A stretch of 64,000 bases of DNA from Atkinsonella hypoxylon (GCA_000729835.1 JFHB01000092.1:48497-112496), one strand, 5' to 3'; counted from the stretch's first letter, positions 11,367 through 22,661 are shown. The notes: generated by a model not told the origin, from the sequence alone. Numbers and translations: made by a program.

Positions 11367-12195
11367 CGGCCAGTCCTAGTCAGTCCTAGTCAGTCGTAGT
11401 ACGTCGTGCTTGGCTAGACTCGTGGACTCGTTCTAGTCCGCCTGCCCTGTCAGGTGCCTGCCAGGCGCCTCACCTTCGGCTGAAAGCCTTCACCACTAGT
11501 CCTCCATTCCCAGCCAGTCCCAGCCAGTCTCCTTTATCGCCAACGGTTGCTCTTTCCCAACAACGTCTTGAATCGATTCACCTGAGCTATTCTATTCCCT
11601 CTACCTACCGGACAACTTCATCTCGAACCTTTTAAGCACCCTATCGGTCTCATTGCGCACCCTGGAATCCCATCTCCGTCCCTCTTGGATCATCGCAACC
11701 CTCGCTACCAGCTACCATACCCTCCGCCTTGGTTCATCCTGACACGCTTGACCTGCCCCTGATCGGACTAGCCGGCCGTCCATCCGCTTTACTCAACAAC
11801 GTCTTGCGCTCTGTCTCGGCAGCTTCATCAAAGTTTCAGCCCGCCTTGCCCAATTCTGTCATCAGGCCGGTCGATCCATTGTTGTCGGGCTCTTATCCTT
11901 CACGCCGACGAGGACAAGTTGTATCATCTTTGTTTTTGTTTTGTCCTTTTTTTTTTCGCAGTCCGGAGAGTGATTGACGGCCCAGGTTTCGACGCTACTC
12001 AACCTCACCGTTAATTTGCGCTTGGACTGGTTCCCTAGCCCTTGCTGATTTTCACTGTTAATATCGCACAAAGACAGTTACTTGTCTACCAGACGACACT
12101 ACGACTACCTGGCCAGCGTTTTAACTGGCTTGGTTAAAGAGCCTAGTCCGCCACAAGGAGAATACCCCAGTCTTGTCATTAGTCCGTCACTCACA

Positions 12196-13023
12196 ATGCC
12201 CACTTCGCTCGAGTCATCACGCCCCATCATGGCTCCGTCGGTATGTCGCTACTTGCTTTCCTTTTACGCGTGTCTGCTTTCTTTTTTAAATTGTTTTCTG
12301 AGTCTTATCACTGCCATGTTTGAAGCTGTTTCCCTTCGTTTCAATCCAGTTATATGTGTATCTTGGCCTCCCTCTTGCAAATATTCCCACCTTTTCTGTT
12401 TTGGCTAGGTCAGACATAAAGTTTAAAGAGTCTTCAGTCAGGCTCAACCACGCTCTACACACCACACCACGGCTCGTGCGTACCTGGCCTTCCCGTCTTC
12501 TAGAAAGCCCGTGCGGTCCCCATTGAGGCCTTGGCAAGTTAATGTACTCTTTGATTCCAAATCATATCACATATCTTATGGCGCTGCATTTCGATAACTT
12601 CCAGCCAGCTGCTCTTTAATCATCCCTGGTCCATATCACATTCCATCCGGATGCATGATCCCCGAGTATTCAGCTAACACAATGTCGCGGTGACAGACCA
12701 GAACGTCCATACGCTTCAGTACCTACAGCATGGCACCATCCTTTACTCCCACCGTCCGATCTAACGACTCGGCCCAGGCCGAGATCCGGGATATTGCTGT
12801 GAATCTCGACCGCATGGAGAACAAGGCTCTTTCGTCACAACGTGTCATGCTTAGTGACGAAAAGACGGACAATATGAGCAAGTTGGCCCTCGGGGCCAAA
12901 CTCGAGCGCGCCCTAGACCGTCGCATGAGTGGTCAGGACGCTATCATGCGTCCCCGTCGCAAGAACGTTACTGTCAGCGTAACCGTCAGCGAAAAGAAGA
13001 AATTGAGCGAGGGAAGCCAGTAA
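12196..13023 (+). CDS. Small basic protein of unknown function with one long intron
   Basis: Exon 1 (12196-12240) encodes MPTSLESSRPIMAPS. A GTATGT donor at 12241 and a CAG acceptor at 12694-12696, with CTAAC about 20 bp before it, define a 456-bp intron, long for this genome. Exon 2 (12697-13023) stays in frame and gives about 124 residues. Its C-terminal part has several Arg and Lys residues (LERALDRRMS, MRPRRKN) and ends EKKKLSEGSQ. No signal peptide, membrane segment or named domain is seen. The region before it (11450-12195) is C/T-rich and looks like a long leader. Exon 2 also contains an ATG at 12730 that could serve as an alternative start. No function is assigned. Confidence 0.6.
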
Positions 13024-14557
13024 CCTGCAATTCCTGAGCAGCAGTCTGGCAAAGGGAGGCACTTGAGGACGATCTTAAATTTTTTTGGCAGGGCTTGCTG
13101 GTTGATCAGCGAAATCTTAGCGATCTGGGACAGAGATGCTTCCTTCGACTATGGTACATGGTCGAAAATATGACATCTCTTCATCTACGAAATTAATGCA
13201 GGAGGTAGGAATGAGTTGATTCGCACCTAAGGGTCGATATCAATCCAATGTCTTATCACTGCGTTCTTAGGCGACAAATAGCATTCTTTGCAGGTAATGT
13301 CTGCGAAACACGGTCTAATGGGACAGAAGTTGTTTGTGGGAAGAATCTTCGGCACGGGCATTCACTATTGACGATAAAATAAGATATGATTCATGGTTGG
13401 GTTTTTAGTACTACATTAAATGACTTTCAAAGACAATGACTTTTTTCTGGCAATAGAGTTGATTAATATACCGAATCTCTGTTGCATGACAGCAATGGCT
13501 TCATGCCAGCAGTCGCGATTACACACTGCAAGATTTTCATGGCTTTTTGTGTAATTACCTCTTCCACCATTCTTCCTCTGTTTTCTCACATACAATAGAT
13601 AGCAACAAAAGGGAAGATGAGTACAAGACAAAGATCTCGTCATTTTGTTTCTATGCGTTTTGCTTTGTGATGAGATTTAACGGGCCCGGTACATTTGGAG
13701 CATGGTAGTCTGCAGAAGCAAATGATTATACTCTGGAGAATTGCAGGCTCGTGCGATCGTTCCAGCAGATTTGTTGAGGTTTGGGGTATGCCAACGTGTT
13801 GTTGACGGAATCGCGTAGAAGAATAATCACGGCGCTAGATCCGTCATATTTCAAGCTACCTATCTGGGTACCTAGTATTCCGTAGGTGGTTTGTTGTCCC
13901 TGAGCCTGATGAGAGCCAAAAGGAAACTGCCATGTCTCTAGTGCGGCAGTGCTTGGGCTAGCCGCGTAGGTTGATTTGGCTGTTCGCTTGGCCTCCCGCA
14001 GGCTAGGAGCATTCAAGATGATCAGAAAATTAGAAGTCATGAATATGCGGAAGAAAAAGATTCGGGTTCAAATGTTATATACGTCAATTGGACCAGATCC
14101 AGCTAAAAGTCTCGCGCCATCAGAGTAGGACCGGATCTTGTCCCGGCACTTTCAAAATGTTTGATCTAACACGGAAATCAATGGGGTTAGTCCGGGTTAT
14201 TTCCAGTTGATATGCAGAGAACGAAAAGAAGATTGTATTACAATATGACGAATCCTCAGTATGCCAGTTCTGATTCTCGTGAGATGCTCCCGGACCCCTG
14301 CTCTTTATAAGCTATCCTGCAAAATACTATGCCCAGCGTGATATATTCAGCTATGTGGACTCGCCGAGCTGGCGTGATGCTCAGATGAACGCTTGTGAGG
14401 GAAACGGGACGCAGCCCACCAGAGAAGCTTATTCATGATGTGTTGGGTGTTCAACACTACATTGTGCCCTTGACCGCGGTCCTCTACGAGCCATCGTCAG
14501 CGTCTATCCAACACAGCCACGTCCGCCAATCCGCAATGCCACCCTCGTCATCTCTCA
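13024..14557. other. Intergenic, with one doubtful minus-strand ORF
   Basis: One open frame at 13726-14040 (minus, 104 residues, starting MTSNFLIILNAPSLR) has no recognisable domain and no clear codon signal, so it is not called as a gene. The rest probably contains the 3' ends of its two neighbours. Confidence 0.35.
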
Positions 14558-15169
14558 TCAGACTTTATTCCTCTCGATCAATTCCTCAATTTCCTTCAAC
14601 AGCCCCACCAGCTCGGCCTCCTCACCCTCCACCTCAAGACCCTGCTTCACCCACTCCCTCGCCTCATCCAAGCGACTCATCTCCATCAGGCACTTCCCCC
14701 GCCTCCACCACCCCTTCGCGTTGCCCACGCGCCTGGCCTCCACGCTGGCCTCGGCGTCGACAGCGCCCTCGGGCCAGTTCTGCAGCGCCATATGTGCCTG
14801 CGCCCTGTTGGCCAGGAGGCCCGAGACCTCCTCCCGCACGAGCGCGGCCGGCTCCCAGAGCGGTCGCCCCAGGGCCATCTGGATGCCTAGCGAGTACAGC
14901 CGCACCGCGTCGGCGTACTTGCCCTTGCGGTAGTCTGCGTTGCCGTTGTCGCGGAGCTTGCTGACCTGCCCGGTGCGCTTGGGGTTGACGGGGATCGGAG
15001 GAGGGGGCACGCCGCCGCTGGCGCTGTCCAGGCTGAGGAGCGCGCGGTGGAGGGCGTTGAGCTTTTCGAACTCGGCGTTGAGGGCGCGCGAGGATATCGT
15101 TGCGCTGATGGACTTTGATTGGGGGTCCATTTGTATGGGGAGGAGGTCGAAATGGTCGAGGTCGGACAT
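14558..15169 (-). CDS. sec72: Sec72-like subunit of the ER post-translational translocon (TPR protein)
   Basis: 203-residue single-exon protein matching fungal Sec72, a cytosolic subunit of the Sec62/63 complex that helps feed post-translationally translocated precursors, and chaperones, to the Sec61 channel. Tetratricopeptide repeats begin at about residue 75 (LRDNGNADYRKGKYADAVRLYS). They continue through LLANRAQAHMALQNW and WWRRGKCLMEMSRLDEA to about 180. The short N-terminal region has no signal or membrane segment, as expected. GC content at third codon positions is visibly high. Immediately upstream (15180-15280) the DNA carries long G-runs on the plus strand, that is C-runs in the leader or promoter. 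The family call rests on length, the TPR layout and remembered similarity. Confidence 0.75.
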   Translation of the reverse strand: MSDLDHFDLLPIQMDPQSKSISATISSRALNAEFEKLNALHRALLSLDSASGGVPPPPIPVNPKRTGQVSKLRDNGNADYRKGKYADAVRLYSLGIQMALGRPLWEPAALVREEVSGLLANRAQAHMALQNWPEGAVDAEASVEARRVGNAKGWWRRGKCLMEMSRLDEAREWVKQGLEVEGEEAELVGLLKEIEELIERNKV

Positions 15170-16512
15170 GGTGGGCGGTTTTTTTGGGGGGGGGAGAAGG
15201 GTAACCGATTTATCCCGTTTGTGTGTGAAATTTGGGGTTTTTTTTTTCGGGGGGGGGGTAGGGGGGGGTAGGGGGGGAGTTCTTTATGAGGATGGAATCG
15301 TTATGGCTTTGTAATTTGGCGTTTCGGGTGCGGTTGCGGATGGTGAGGTGCGGTTGTAGAATCCTGTCTTGGCGTTGCGACGGAGCTGGAGAGACGTGCG
15401 CACCCCTGTTCGTTTGGAAGGACAGCTACACGTTTTTACTATCTATGGGGACATAGGGACACTGCTATCTTGTCCGCACATGACTGCGGGGTATCTCAGT
15501 CGCGAACGCCGAGAAGATACCTACCCTATTGCGAGTATACGAGCAAAATTTCGCTCGTGTGAGCAATGATGATCAAATAATGGCAATAAATTACACTTAT
15601 AACTTCGTATATAAAAATGAACCCAGATGGAAACTTTAGTAAGGATAGATACTGCCCCTATCTCGGCAACATGCTCGCTGGCTTTGTCCACTTTTGTTGG
15701 CTTCCTCCACTTTACAAAACTGGTAGCACCACTACACCGCAGCCTCGGCACTACGAGCAATTACAACTGGAATGGCAATCACCAAGGTCTGCGACCCCGT
15801 CATCTGTCATGTCTTCTCCCAAAAAGATTCCATTTTACTCCCATGGCGCAAGATGCTATAGACTGTTTCAAAAACGATAGAGAGTTCCTATAAGCCGTCT
15901 TGGCCATACCCATACCCCGCGTTTCCAACCACCACTTTTCCAATCCTATTATCATGAACTCATCCTAAAGTATCAAGATTGGCTTCCTCAGGCGGGAGAA
16001 TCAAGAGCGAATCGGGCGTCGCTGGCCAGTCATACTTCCTCCAGTCCCTTTCCTTTCCCTTGACCACCAAAGAGGAAAAAGAAAGCACAATGTAATCAAA
16101 CAATCATCAGGCGTTCCGGGCCGCCCCTTCCGCAAACTCGGCACAGAGAAGCCATTCTCAACATGTCCATAGTCCTCACGCACTCCATGACTTTGTTTCT
16201 TTTGTTGACATGTAACTGGGTTGGTCTTGTGGAACATTTGGTTCTGTGCTTTATTTGTTTCTGGGCATCGGCTTTTTTTCGACGACGAGAGATTCATGTA
16301 GAGCATTTAGAACAAACCGTCTGCCACCCTTATTCCCAACTGCTGCTCCCGCCCTTGCCATCACAGCAAATCAAGTGTAATCCGTTTGTGTACCGCCACG
16401 CCAATCTAATGAACCGCACAAGAAAGGATAAAGACAAATGCGAAGTGTTTTCTTTTAAAGTAAAAAGTAACCTAGATCATGGCCATGATCAAGGGTATCT
16501 ATATATGGCCAA
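15170..16512. other. Intergenic, with a G-tract cluster
   Basis: No supported gene. The left end holds the G-tract cluster upstream of sec72. The right end is the 3' side of the ribosomal protein gene and contains a 16-bp perfect palindrome at 16475-16490. Confidence 0.4.
15186..15277 (+). repeat. G-tract cluster able in principle to form a G-quadruplex
   Basis: Plus strand has a run of 9 G at 15186-15194. Runs of 10, 8 and 7 G, separated only by TA, follow at 15249-15277. The cluster lies within about 110 bp upstream of the minus-strand start codon of the Sec72 gene. Confidence 0.8.
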
Positions 16513-17607
16513 TTAGTAGCCATAAGCCGCAAGGGCCTTCGCAGTCTCGGCCTTGACGGAGGCATTCTTCTTGGCATCGGACAGTTGTCGAGCAGCAACC
16601 TTTTTGCGCTCGTAGTAAGCGGCACCCTTCGCCTTTCTTCGCTCCTCCAGACTGTTTGAACTGTTAGTTTCTTCTTCTTCTTCGGCAGCGCAAGGTTTCT
16701 TATGATAAACTGGACTAGTGACATACCGAGCAACAACATCCTGATACTTCCAACCAACCTCGTGGCTCAGACGGCCGACAGTGCAGTACTTGCGGCCAGG
16801 CTGCAAACGGAGGACGCGCAGAGCTTGGGGAACGACCATCTTCTTCTGGGTGTCATAGGGAGGGGGGACGCCCTCGAAGACCTTGAGGCGCTCCATGGCG
16901 GCAGCACCGCGGGCGGTCTTATGGGGGATCATGCCACGGACGGCCTTATAGAAAATCCGAGAGGGAGCGCGGAAGTGGAAGGGACCTTGCGCGCGTGTTA
17001 GTTATATCGGTTTGCACATTCAAGACTAGATGAGAAACTTACCACCGCGGGTGGGGTTGTATCGGGTCATCTTTCGCAGGTAGGCGTGGTACTTGACTTT
17101 GAAAATTGTCAGTTCGCTGTCGGCATTCGGAGCACGCATCAATGAGCATTGAATGCGCAGAGGAGAGATTGTCGAACATACGCTTAGCGCGGAAGAACTC
17201 GCCAGAGATGTTGAGTGCCTCGCAGCGGACAACGACGACTTTCTGGCCGTTGAGGATCTGCTTGGCGACAATGCTGGCAAGACGGCCCAGCAAGTGACCC
17301 TTGCCATCAACGACAACCTGCAACGTCATTCTGATTAGCCTCCAAATTTTTCTCGCATATGTCCTCATGCATCCAGTAACCCAGTGACAAGACTCCAGTC
17401 GAAGGACTCGGAAGCAAGTGACGCGGCAGGCACAGCGTATCATTTCCTACATGACGACAACTCTCACGTTTCCATCCAATGTGCCCGCGCAAGCCTCCTT
17501 GCCTCCGAATATCCCGCCCTCACACAGCTCCCAAAGCTTCCGGTGCAATAATGAGGCATCAGGTTGTTGACAGTGGTGTAACTCACAACCGGCTCGAATG
17601 ACGACAT
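16513..17607 (-). CDS. rpl16: 60S ribosomal protein L16 (uL13, L13a)
   Basis: Large-subunit ribosomal protein of 202 residues in five exons on the minus strand: 17607-17587, 17317-17182, 17096-17043, 16985-16727 and 16651-16513. Introns are 269, 85, 57 and 75 bp. All junctions restore conserved sequence: MSSFEPV-VVVDGKGHLLG, FFRAK-LKYHAYLRK, NPTRGG-PFHFRAPSR and DVVAR-LEERRKAKG. The tiny first exon and long first intron are typical of fungal ribosomal protein genes, where intron 1 often carries regulatory sequence. Highly conserved blocks include VVVVRCEALNISGEFFRAK and MIPHKTARGAAAMERL. The frame is intact. A perfect palindrome lies 23 bp past the stop codon. Confidence 0.95.
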
Positions 17608-18506
17608 CGTATCGACTCTCTTTATTTTGGTGCCTGAGAGAAAAGAAAGGAAGGCGACTTCTCAGACGACGTCAAGGACACACAAATCCTCCAACCTAGC
17701 CGGCGAGAATCTGCTACTGTACTGCTGGGGTTAGTCGTCCCTGGGCGAGGATGTTGATGAAGTGGTCGCGATAGTGATTGACAGCGAGAAAATCCAAGTT
17801 CCGCTTGGGGCTCGTTGTGCCTTTCGAGCAACTGGCACTAACCTGAAAGAGCTAAGAGGGTTTTTGGGGCAAGCGAATACTGCTCGCAGGTGGACAGATG
17901 ATTTAGGGCTGGGAGACCTATTGTGTGTCTTTACCGGAGTTTCGCCGGATTACGACCCACCTCTCACTGACTGAAGTGTCATGCACGTAATCGTACCTTT
18001 GTCGGACTGAGAATTGCTTTGGCTCTGCAATCGAGTACACACGTATGGAATGAAGTGGTTTGATCGATTAACCAAACGAACTTTTTAATATTTTCTACCG
18101 CAGAGACATAAGAAACAGGTGGCAGGTGCATTCGCAAGTGGATTTTGTAGTAGATTATCAGTGCTATTAAGCCTAGACATAAAATAGTCTTGCCTCACCA
18201 CCTTGCAAACGGACACCTTTACAACGCATCAGATTCCAACAATATGTGCCGCGTATTTCGGTAATTGGCGAAAAAATTCAACTTCTCTATCATTTCATTC
18301 AAAGGTGGTACCGCTAGTCGGTACTGTTGCCAAACAAACAACGCTAGTGTACAAATGCTCGGAACCGCAGTGATGTAAGGACATCCGCATCAAAATGTGA
18401 CATTCGTCCTCCCCGTTGCAATCTCGGTGCAACTTGTGCCATGAATAAAAACGAATCTAGCCCCGCATTCCTCTTGCTCGTAAATGTAATGCAGTACAGT
18501 CGCGAA
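17608..18506. other. Intergenic, upstream of rpl16 and downstream of the BAG gene
   Basis: No supported gene. It holds the promoter of the ribosomal protein gene on its left and the 3' flank of the BAG-domain gene on its right. An open frame at 17762-17974 shows no family features. Confidence 0.4.
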
Positions 18507-19805
18507 TTAAGTAGCCTTGGCTGTATCTAGAGCCTTCAGAACCTCCTGGACTTTGTTCACCACCTCTTTTCTTCTCGCCTTCACCTCGGCGATACCTTCC
18601 GTTTCGACTTCATCCAACTTGAGAAGTATGTTTTGAAGAATGGTTTCAGAGAGCTTTCTGTGCTCCTCATCGCGCTTTCTCGGATCAGAGGGCGGGGAAG
18701 CGATATAGTCTTTGCACAAAGGATGCAGCTTGTCCGTAAACTCATTGGAGAGCTCATCAAGTTTCTTCATGGGGCCAGCACCCGATGTAGGCGAATATCC
18801 GTCAAGATTGGGGGTGCTGTCGCGAGGATTGCTCGCTAAGTCACCATCACTGTTCCTTTTACCATTTTTCTTTCTGCTTTTCCTCTTCTTTGAAAGAGCC
18901 GGACTGTCCTTGACAATGACCATTTCCTCATCGGACGCACTCCTTTCGTTGCGCATGTCCGGCAGAACAGCCATCAGCTCACTTTTGTTCTTCACACCAT
19001 AGTCTCGAACGAGGGCAGCGGGCTCCTTGAGCTGTCGGCCCTTGTACAGCAACTTTATGCGGCGCGTTGCGCGTTCCGGCAAGTCCATCATCAGCCCTAT
19101 GCGGTTGCGGACATCTTTAACGCGAAGTTTCCCATCCCCAATGGCATATGCTGGGAAGTGGGCTGGATATGTCACACCCTTGTTCTTGATGAGCAGAACA
19201 TCGTCCTCTACAAGGGGGCCACCAGCCACTACCCTCGTTCCAAAGGAGGAGTAATTCTCCAAATCTTGTGCTGTGATGTAGCTGAAGTCTTCATCCGTCA
19301 CGGGAGGAATTTCGCCCTTGATAGAGCTGCAGGGCGAACTTTGCTCCCGGTTGAGAGACCAGCCATACCTCGACATGGTCAGAGGTAAGGCAACAAGAAT
19401 GGCGAGACTGCTGTAGACTAGAGTTGGTGAAACACCAAATGTTTCTGAGATATACTCGTTCGATTCTTGAAAAGCGGTACCGAGATTGACCAGCGTGCTG
19501 TTGAGGTACGACGTCAAGTTCTGGAAGGCACCAAAGGATGCCGCAATGGGCTGGCTGGAATCCACCTTGTCGTTGGATTGTAAAGGTGGCCTTGAACAGG
19601 ACACCTCTTCCTTGCTCTACGTGGTCAAGATCTGGAAAGAAGTTGTGTCGAGCTGGTATTTGATTATCGGGATTCGCTGAAGATTCTGGCAAATACTGGC
19701 GACTGCGGAGTGCAGTTCGTCAGATCGTAATGCGAGGGACGGAGTTCGAGGGAGAAAAGTAGGGCTGGCGCGGGTAATACTACTAACTATCTCTTTGATA
19801 TCCAT
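18507..19805 (-). CDS. Membrane-anchored BAG-domain protein with ubiquitin-like domain (probable 66-bp intron)
   Basis: Predicted Hsp70 nucleotide-exchange cofactor, comparable to ER-anchored BAG proteins such as yeast Snl1. The C-terminal BAG domain (KKLDELSNEFTDKL to VNKVQEVLKALD) covers about the last 90 residues. Before it are a Lys/Arg-rich stretch (KKRKSRKKNGKR) and a ubiquitin-like domain (RIKLLYKGRQLKEP, VKNKSELMAVLP). Near the N-terminus is one membrane segment (LVYSSLAILVALPLT). The only ATG before the membrane segment is at 19805, but its frame meets TAG at 19619-19617. Removing 66 bp (19620-19555, GTAGAG to CCAG) keeps the frame and gives 410 residues. The donor is not ideal, so a genuine in-frame stop cannot be excluded. 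Confidence 0.75.
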
Positions 19806-21433
19806 GGGGCTAGTTAGTTGGACAGCCCGTTGGTCAACAGACGCACAACAGTGAGGAGCCGCGCAACGTCACGTCAAACCGATCCGTCTTAGCGGGAGTT
19901 CATCCGCCAACGGAATCGTCAATCGTCAACTGCAGGTATCGCAGGAGCTGTTTTTCTGACTCCTGATGAGAGTGGGCAAGTAGACGACCTTGGTCCATCA
20001 GAATCTGGTCCAGACAGATATGAGGCTGAAGGTAAGGGTCCAGGTCAGGTGATGAGGGGAGGTTGGTTAAATTAATTTCCTGCGCAAGCCGAAAACAAAT
20101 TCCGAGTTCCGCAAACGCGGCGCATAGAGTGACAAAAGAAATCATATCAATCATGATGATTTTGCTTAGCTAATGAGCATTGCACTTCACCTAGCAAGCA
20201 GCCTCATTCTATGGCACAACACCGTTTCGAGATTAAAAGCCGGGACATCTTTCGATACGTGAGCACCGCATACCATCAAATGTACGACAGTATGCCGAGT
20301 CGACATCTTCGTAGAACAGTAATGACAAATATTAGATTAATTTGACCCCGATGCTTGTTTTTAGTGAGAGCGACAACTGCTTCCGTAGTACGGAGTAGAT
20401 GTGGGCAAATTGACAGTGAGTCAAGAACATTTCTTCTGCCTAACAGGTGCAGCAGCAGCTGGATAAATGAGTCGACTTGCAAGCAAAAGGGGCCAAGAAA
20501 ACACGAAAGAGAAGAGGGACGTGGCTACGGAATAGTTAGCACCTCTATTCCGTATCCCACGGTGGGTTTACACAGGGAATGACCCTGTAAGTAGGGCTGC
20601 CTGAAGGCAACAGGTAGGTCACGGGGCCCACACCTTCTTCGATACATAGGAGGTACTTCCGAACGGGCTCAACAACTAGCCCCTAACTTTAAATCTGGGT
20701 AAATTAGGTTATAAAGCTAAACGCAAAAAAGGTCTCTAGGTAACGCTCGCGATACAGGCAACGCGCCTCCACATAAGTCGCGATATAGCTGCGATATATT
20801 CCGTAAGTAATGTACCTCTTTGTACTGAAGGAGATTGCTCGAACCTAAATTGAAATACCTTTCAGCCCCGCTCATCCTGATTGCTCAACTAGTATTCCGT
20901 ACGGAGTACCTAGCAGCTAATTCGTGACCCAGTTGTTGCCTTCTGGGCAGGCAAAGGGATAACTAGCGGCCTGCCCATAGGTCCGTAAGTCGTTCTGCTG
21001 CCGCGCTGGTTCTTGGCAGCCGGAGAGAGGGAGATTAAGGAACATGGAGAGAGGGCTGTTGGGAGGGTTGCGCATCGCGAGCGGTCCGAAGGCGCCAAGG
21101 TCGTTGGGCTTATTTATAGTTAATCTTAAAGATTTAAAAGAGCTGGATCTTTATCTTCTAGTCTCATAAATAAAAGTATAGCACATTTAGCTTAGGCGCC
21201 TAGGGATCTCTTACCACAATCCCTAACCCCGCTAAGAATAAGTGCATTATAGAGACTGGACTCACAAGCCCCGGCCTCTCTAACTCGTGCGTGAAACCTC
21301 GAGCTACTTTCAGTTGCAGCTAGGCTTCAAAGAGTACGGACTAAAGGCTGGCAGTAATTACAGTGGCTTAGAGTGCCCAGTGCCCAGTGCCCGCCAATAC
21401 CAATCAATGTTACCAGAAAACGAATCCGACATC
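19806..21433. other. Gene-poor region with AT-rich, possibly transposon-derived stretches
   Basis: No supported gene. The stretches at about 20660-20900 and 21110-21260 are AT-rich and stop-rich, with repeated CGCGATA-type words, and look like old degenerate mobile DNA. Two copies of TACGGAGTA lie at 20389 and 20900. A minus-strand 84-residue ORF at 19900-20154 has no recognisable feature. Confidence 0.35.
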
Positions 21434-21593
21434 TACTCGTTCCACGCCCCACTTATATTGGCTCTCGGGAACCTCGCACACGGGTGAAAATTAACTAATC
21501 AGTTCACCCAACCTCAGTGGACCGAAGGGTCTTCACCTAGAAGTGTGGTGCGAGGTTCCCGAGAGCCAATATAAGTGGGACGTGGCACGAGTA
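21434..21593. repeat. Inverted-repeat element (46-bp arms, 68-bp spacer)
   Basis: Arm 1 at 21434-21479 and arm 2 at 21548-21593 are reverse complements over 46 bp with two mismatches. Each contains GAGAGCCAATATAAG in one orientation. The 68-bp spacer is unrelated to the arms. The layout fits a short MITE-like element. It also places CCAAT and TATA-like sequence about 200 bp before the glutaredoxin start codon. A partial third copy of the arm end is at 54045-54063. Confidence 0.75.
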
Positions 21594-21791
21594 TTTACTT
21601 TATTAATCATGGGCGGGCAGACAGGCACGGAGTCTATTGCATCATCGGCTCGCTGTTCCACCCACCCTTCATCTCGCACTACCTCCTCGAAAACCCCTAC
21701 ATACGTACATATCTCCAAGCTGCAAAGCTATATATTCCAGTGCAGTGCTCTCACCACCGTGCCACCTACCGGTCCAGCCGCAGCGTTCTCT

Positions 21792-22359
21792 ATGTTCAAT
21801 TATTTTCGACACTTTTTCTCTTCAGCACGACCTACCAGTCCCGCAAGTATGGCTCGGGCTAGCACTAAGGTTCAGGACCTCATCAACAAGTCCTCTGTCG
21901 GTATGTTGCGCGCCTGAGATCCTAAATCCCAAACAGATTGCCCTTTCCTGCGGCATGTGCGTACTCTGAGATGCGCAAAATTAAGCTGCGTGCTAACCTC
22001 GACTGTCTGTCCGCACGATGTAGTTGTCTTCTCCAAGTCCTACTGCCCCTACTGCCGAGCGACCAAGAAGACTCTCGATGGATTGAATGTCGACTATAAC
22101 CTTCTGGAGCTCGACCAGGAGGGTCGGTTTTCTCACATGCTGAAACAGAATGTTTCCTGAACGTATGAATAACGCTGACCTCCACCTAGCTGACGGTGCC
22201 GCCCTGCAAGATGCGCTCGAGGAGATCAGCGGCCAGCGCACTGTGCCAAATGTATACATCAAGCAGAAGCACATTGGCGGTAATTCCGATGTTCAGAGTC
22301 TACAACAGTCCGGAAAGCTTGAGAATCTGCTGAGGGACGCTGGTGCGCTCAAGGCGTAA
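21792..22359 (+). CDS. Dithiol glutaredoxin (CPYC)
   Basis: Glutathione-dependent thiol-disulfide oxidoreductase of 125 residues in three exons: 21792-21900, 22024-22122 and 22190-22359. The CPYC active site follows VVFSKSY, and the TVPNVYIKQKHIGG segment (cis-proline and glutathione-binding loop) is intact, with SGKLENLLRDAGAL at the end. Intron junctions rebuild KSSVVVFSKSY and ELDQEADGAALQDAL. The N-terminus from the first ATG (MFNYFRHFFSSARPTSPAS) is basic and Ser-rich, like a mitochondrial presequence. A second in-frame ATG at 21849 (MARAST) would give the cytosolic form, so dual targeting by alternative starts is possible. An inverted-repeat element ends 198 bp upstream. Confidence 0.92.
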
Positions 22360-22661
22360 GACGATGCTTTATTTCACAATTCCGACCGAAGGCAAGTACA
22401 TATTGGCTGATACATGATGCCATTTGTGTGGCTGAACAGATCACGACTTTGACAAAGGTCGGAACTGTGCAAACGGATAGCATCGAATTGCTATGTAATA
22501 AGAATCATCAATGCAAAGAATCGATTTTGAAACTACACAATCGCAATGCTAAACTTGACTGTGATGGCTGATGTAGACATGACCGATGTGCAGGTGGGAT
22601 TGCTATAGAGTTACTTGTAGTATACAGTAATTTCCTTTCCGTACATGATAGCATAGTTGAC
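22360..22661. other. Convergent 3' intergenic region
   Basis: About 300 bp between the stop codons of glutaredoxin and AIM18. It is presumed to hold both polyadenylation regions, and nothing else is seen. Confidence 0.4.

Larger units (their letters stand above)
9436..12195. other. Gene-poor intergenic region with low-complexity and AT-rich parts
   Basis: No supported gene. It includes a run of about 24 T at 9966-9990, an AT-rich stretch with many stops at 10480-10920 that may be an old mobile-element remnant, and a G-run at 10875-10890. The alternating GC/GT repeat at 11318-11366 follows. From about 11450 the sequence becomes C/T-rich and looks like the promoter and long leader of the gene starting at 12196. 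Confidence 0.4.

Noticed and set aside
13726..14040. Minus-strand 104-codon frame (MTSNFLIILNAPSL)
   Set aside because: Starts with ATG and is open, but no family, signal peptide or conserved motif could be recognised. Kept only as a note.
19900..20154. Minus-strand 84-codon frame
   Set aside because: Hydrophobic start and leucine-rich, but no recognisable domain and located in degenerate intergenic DNA.
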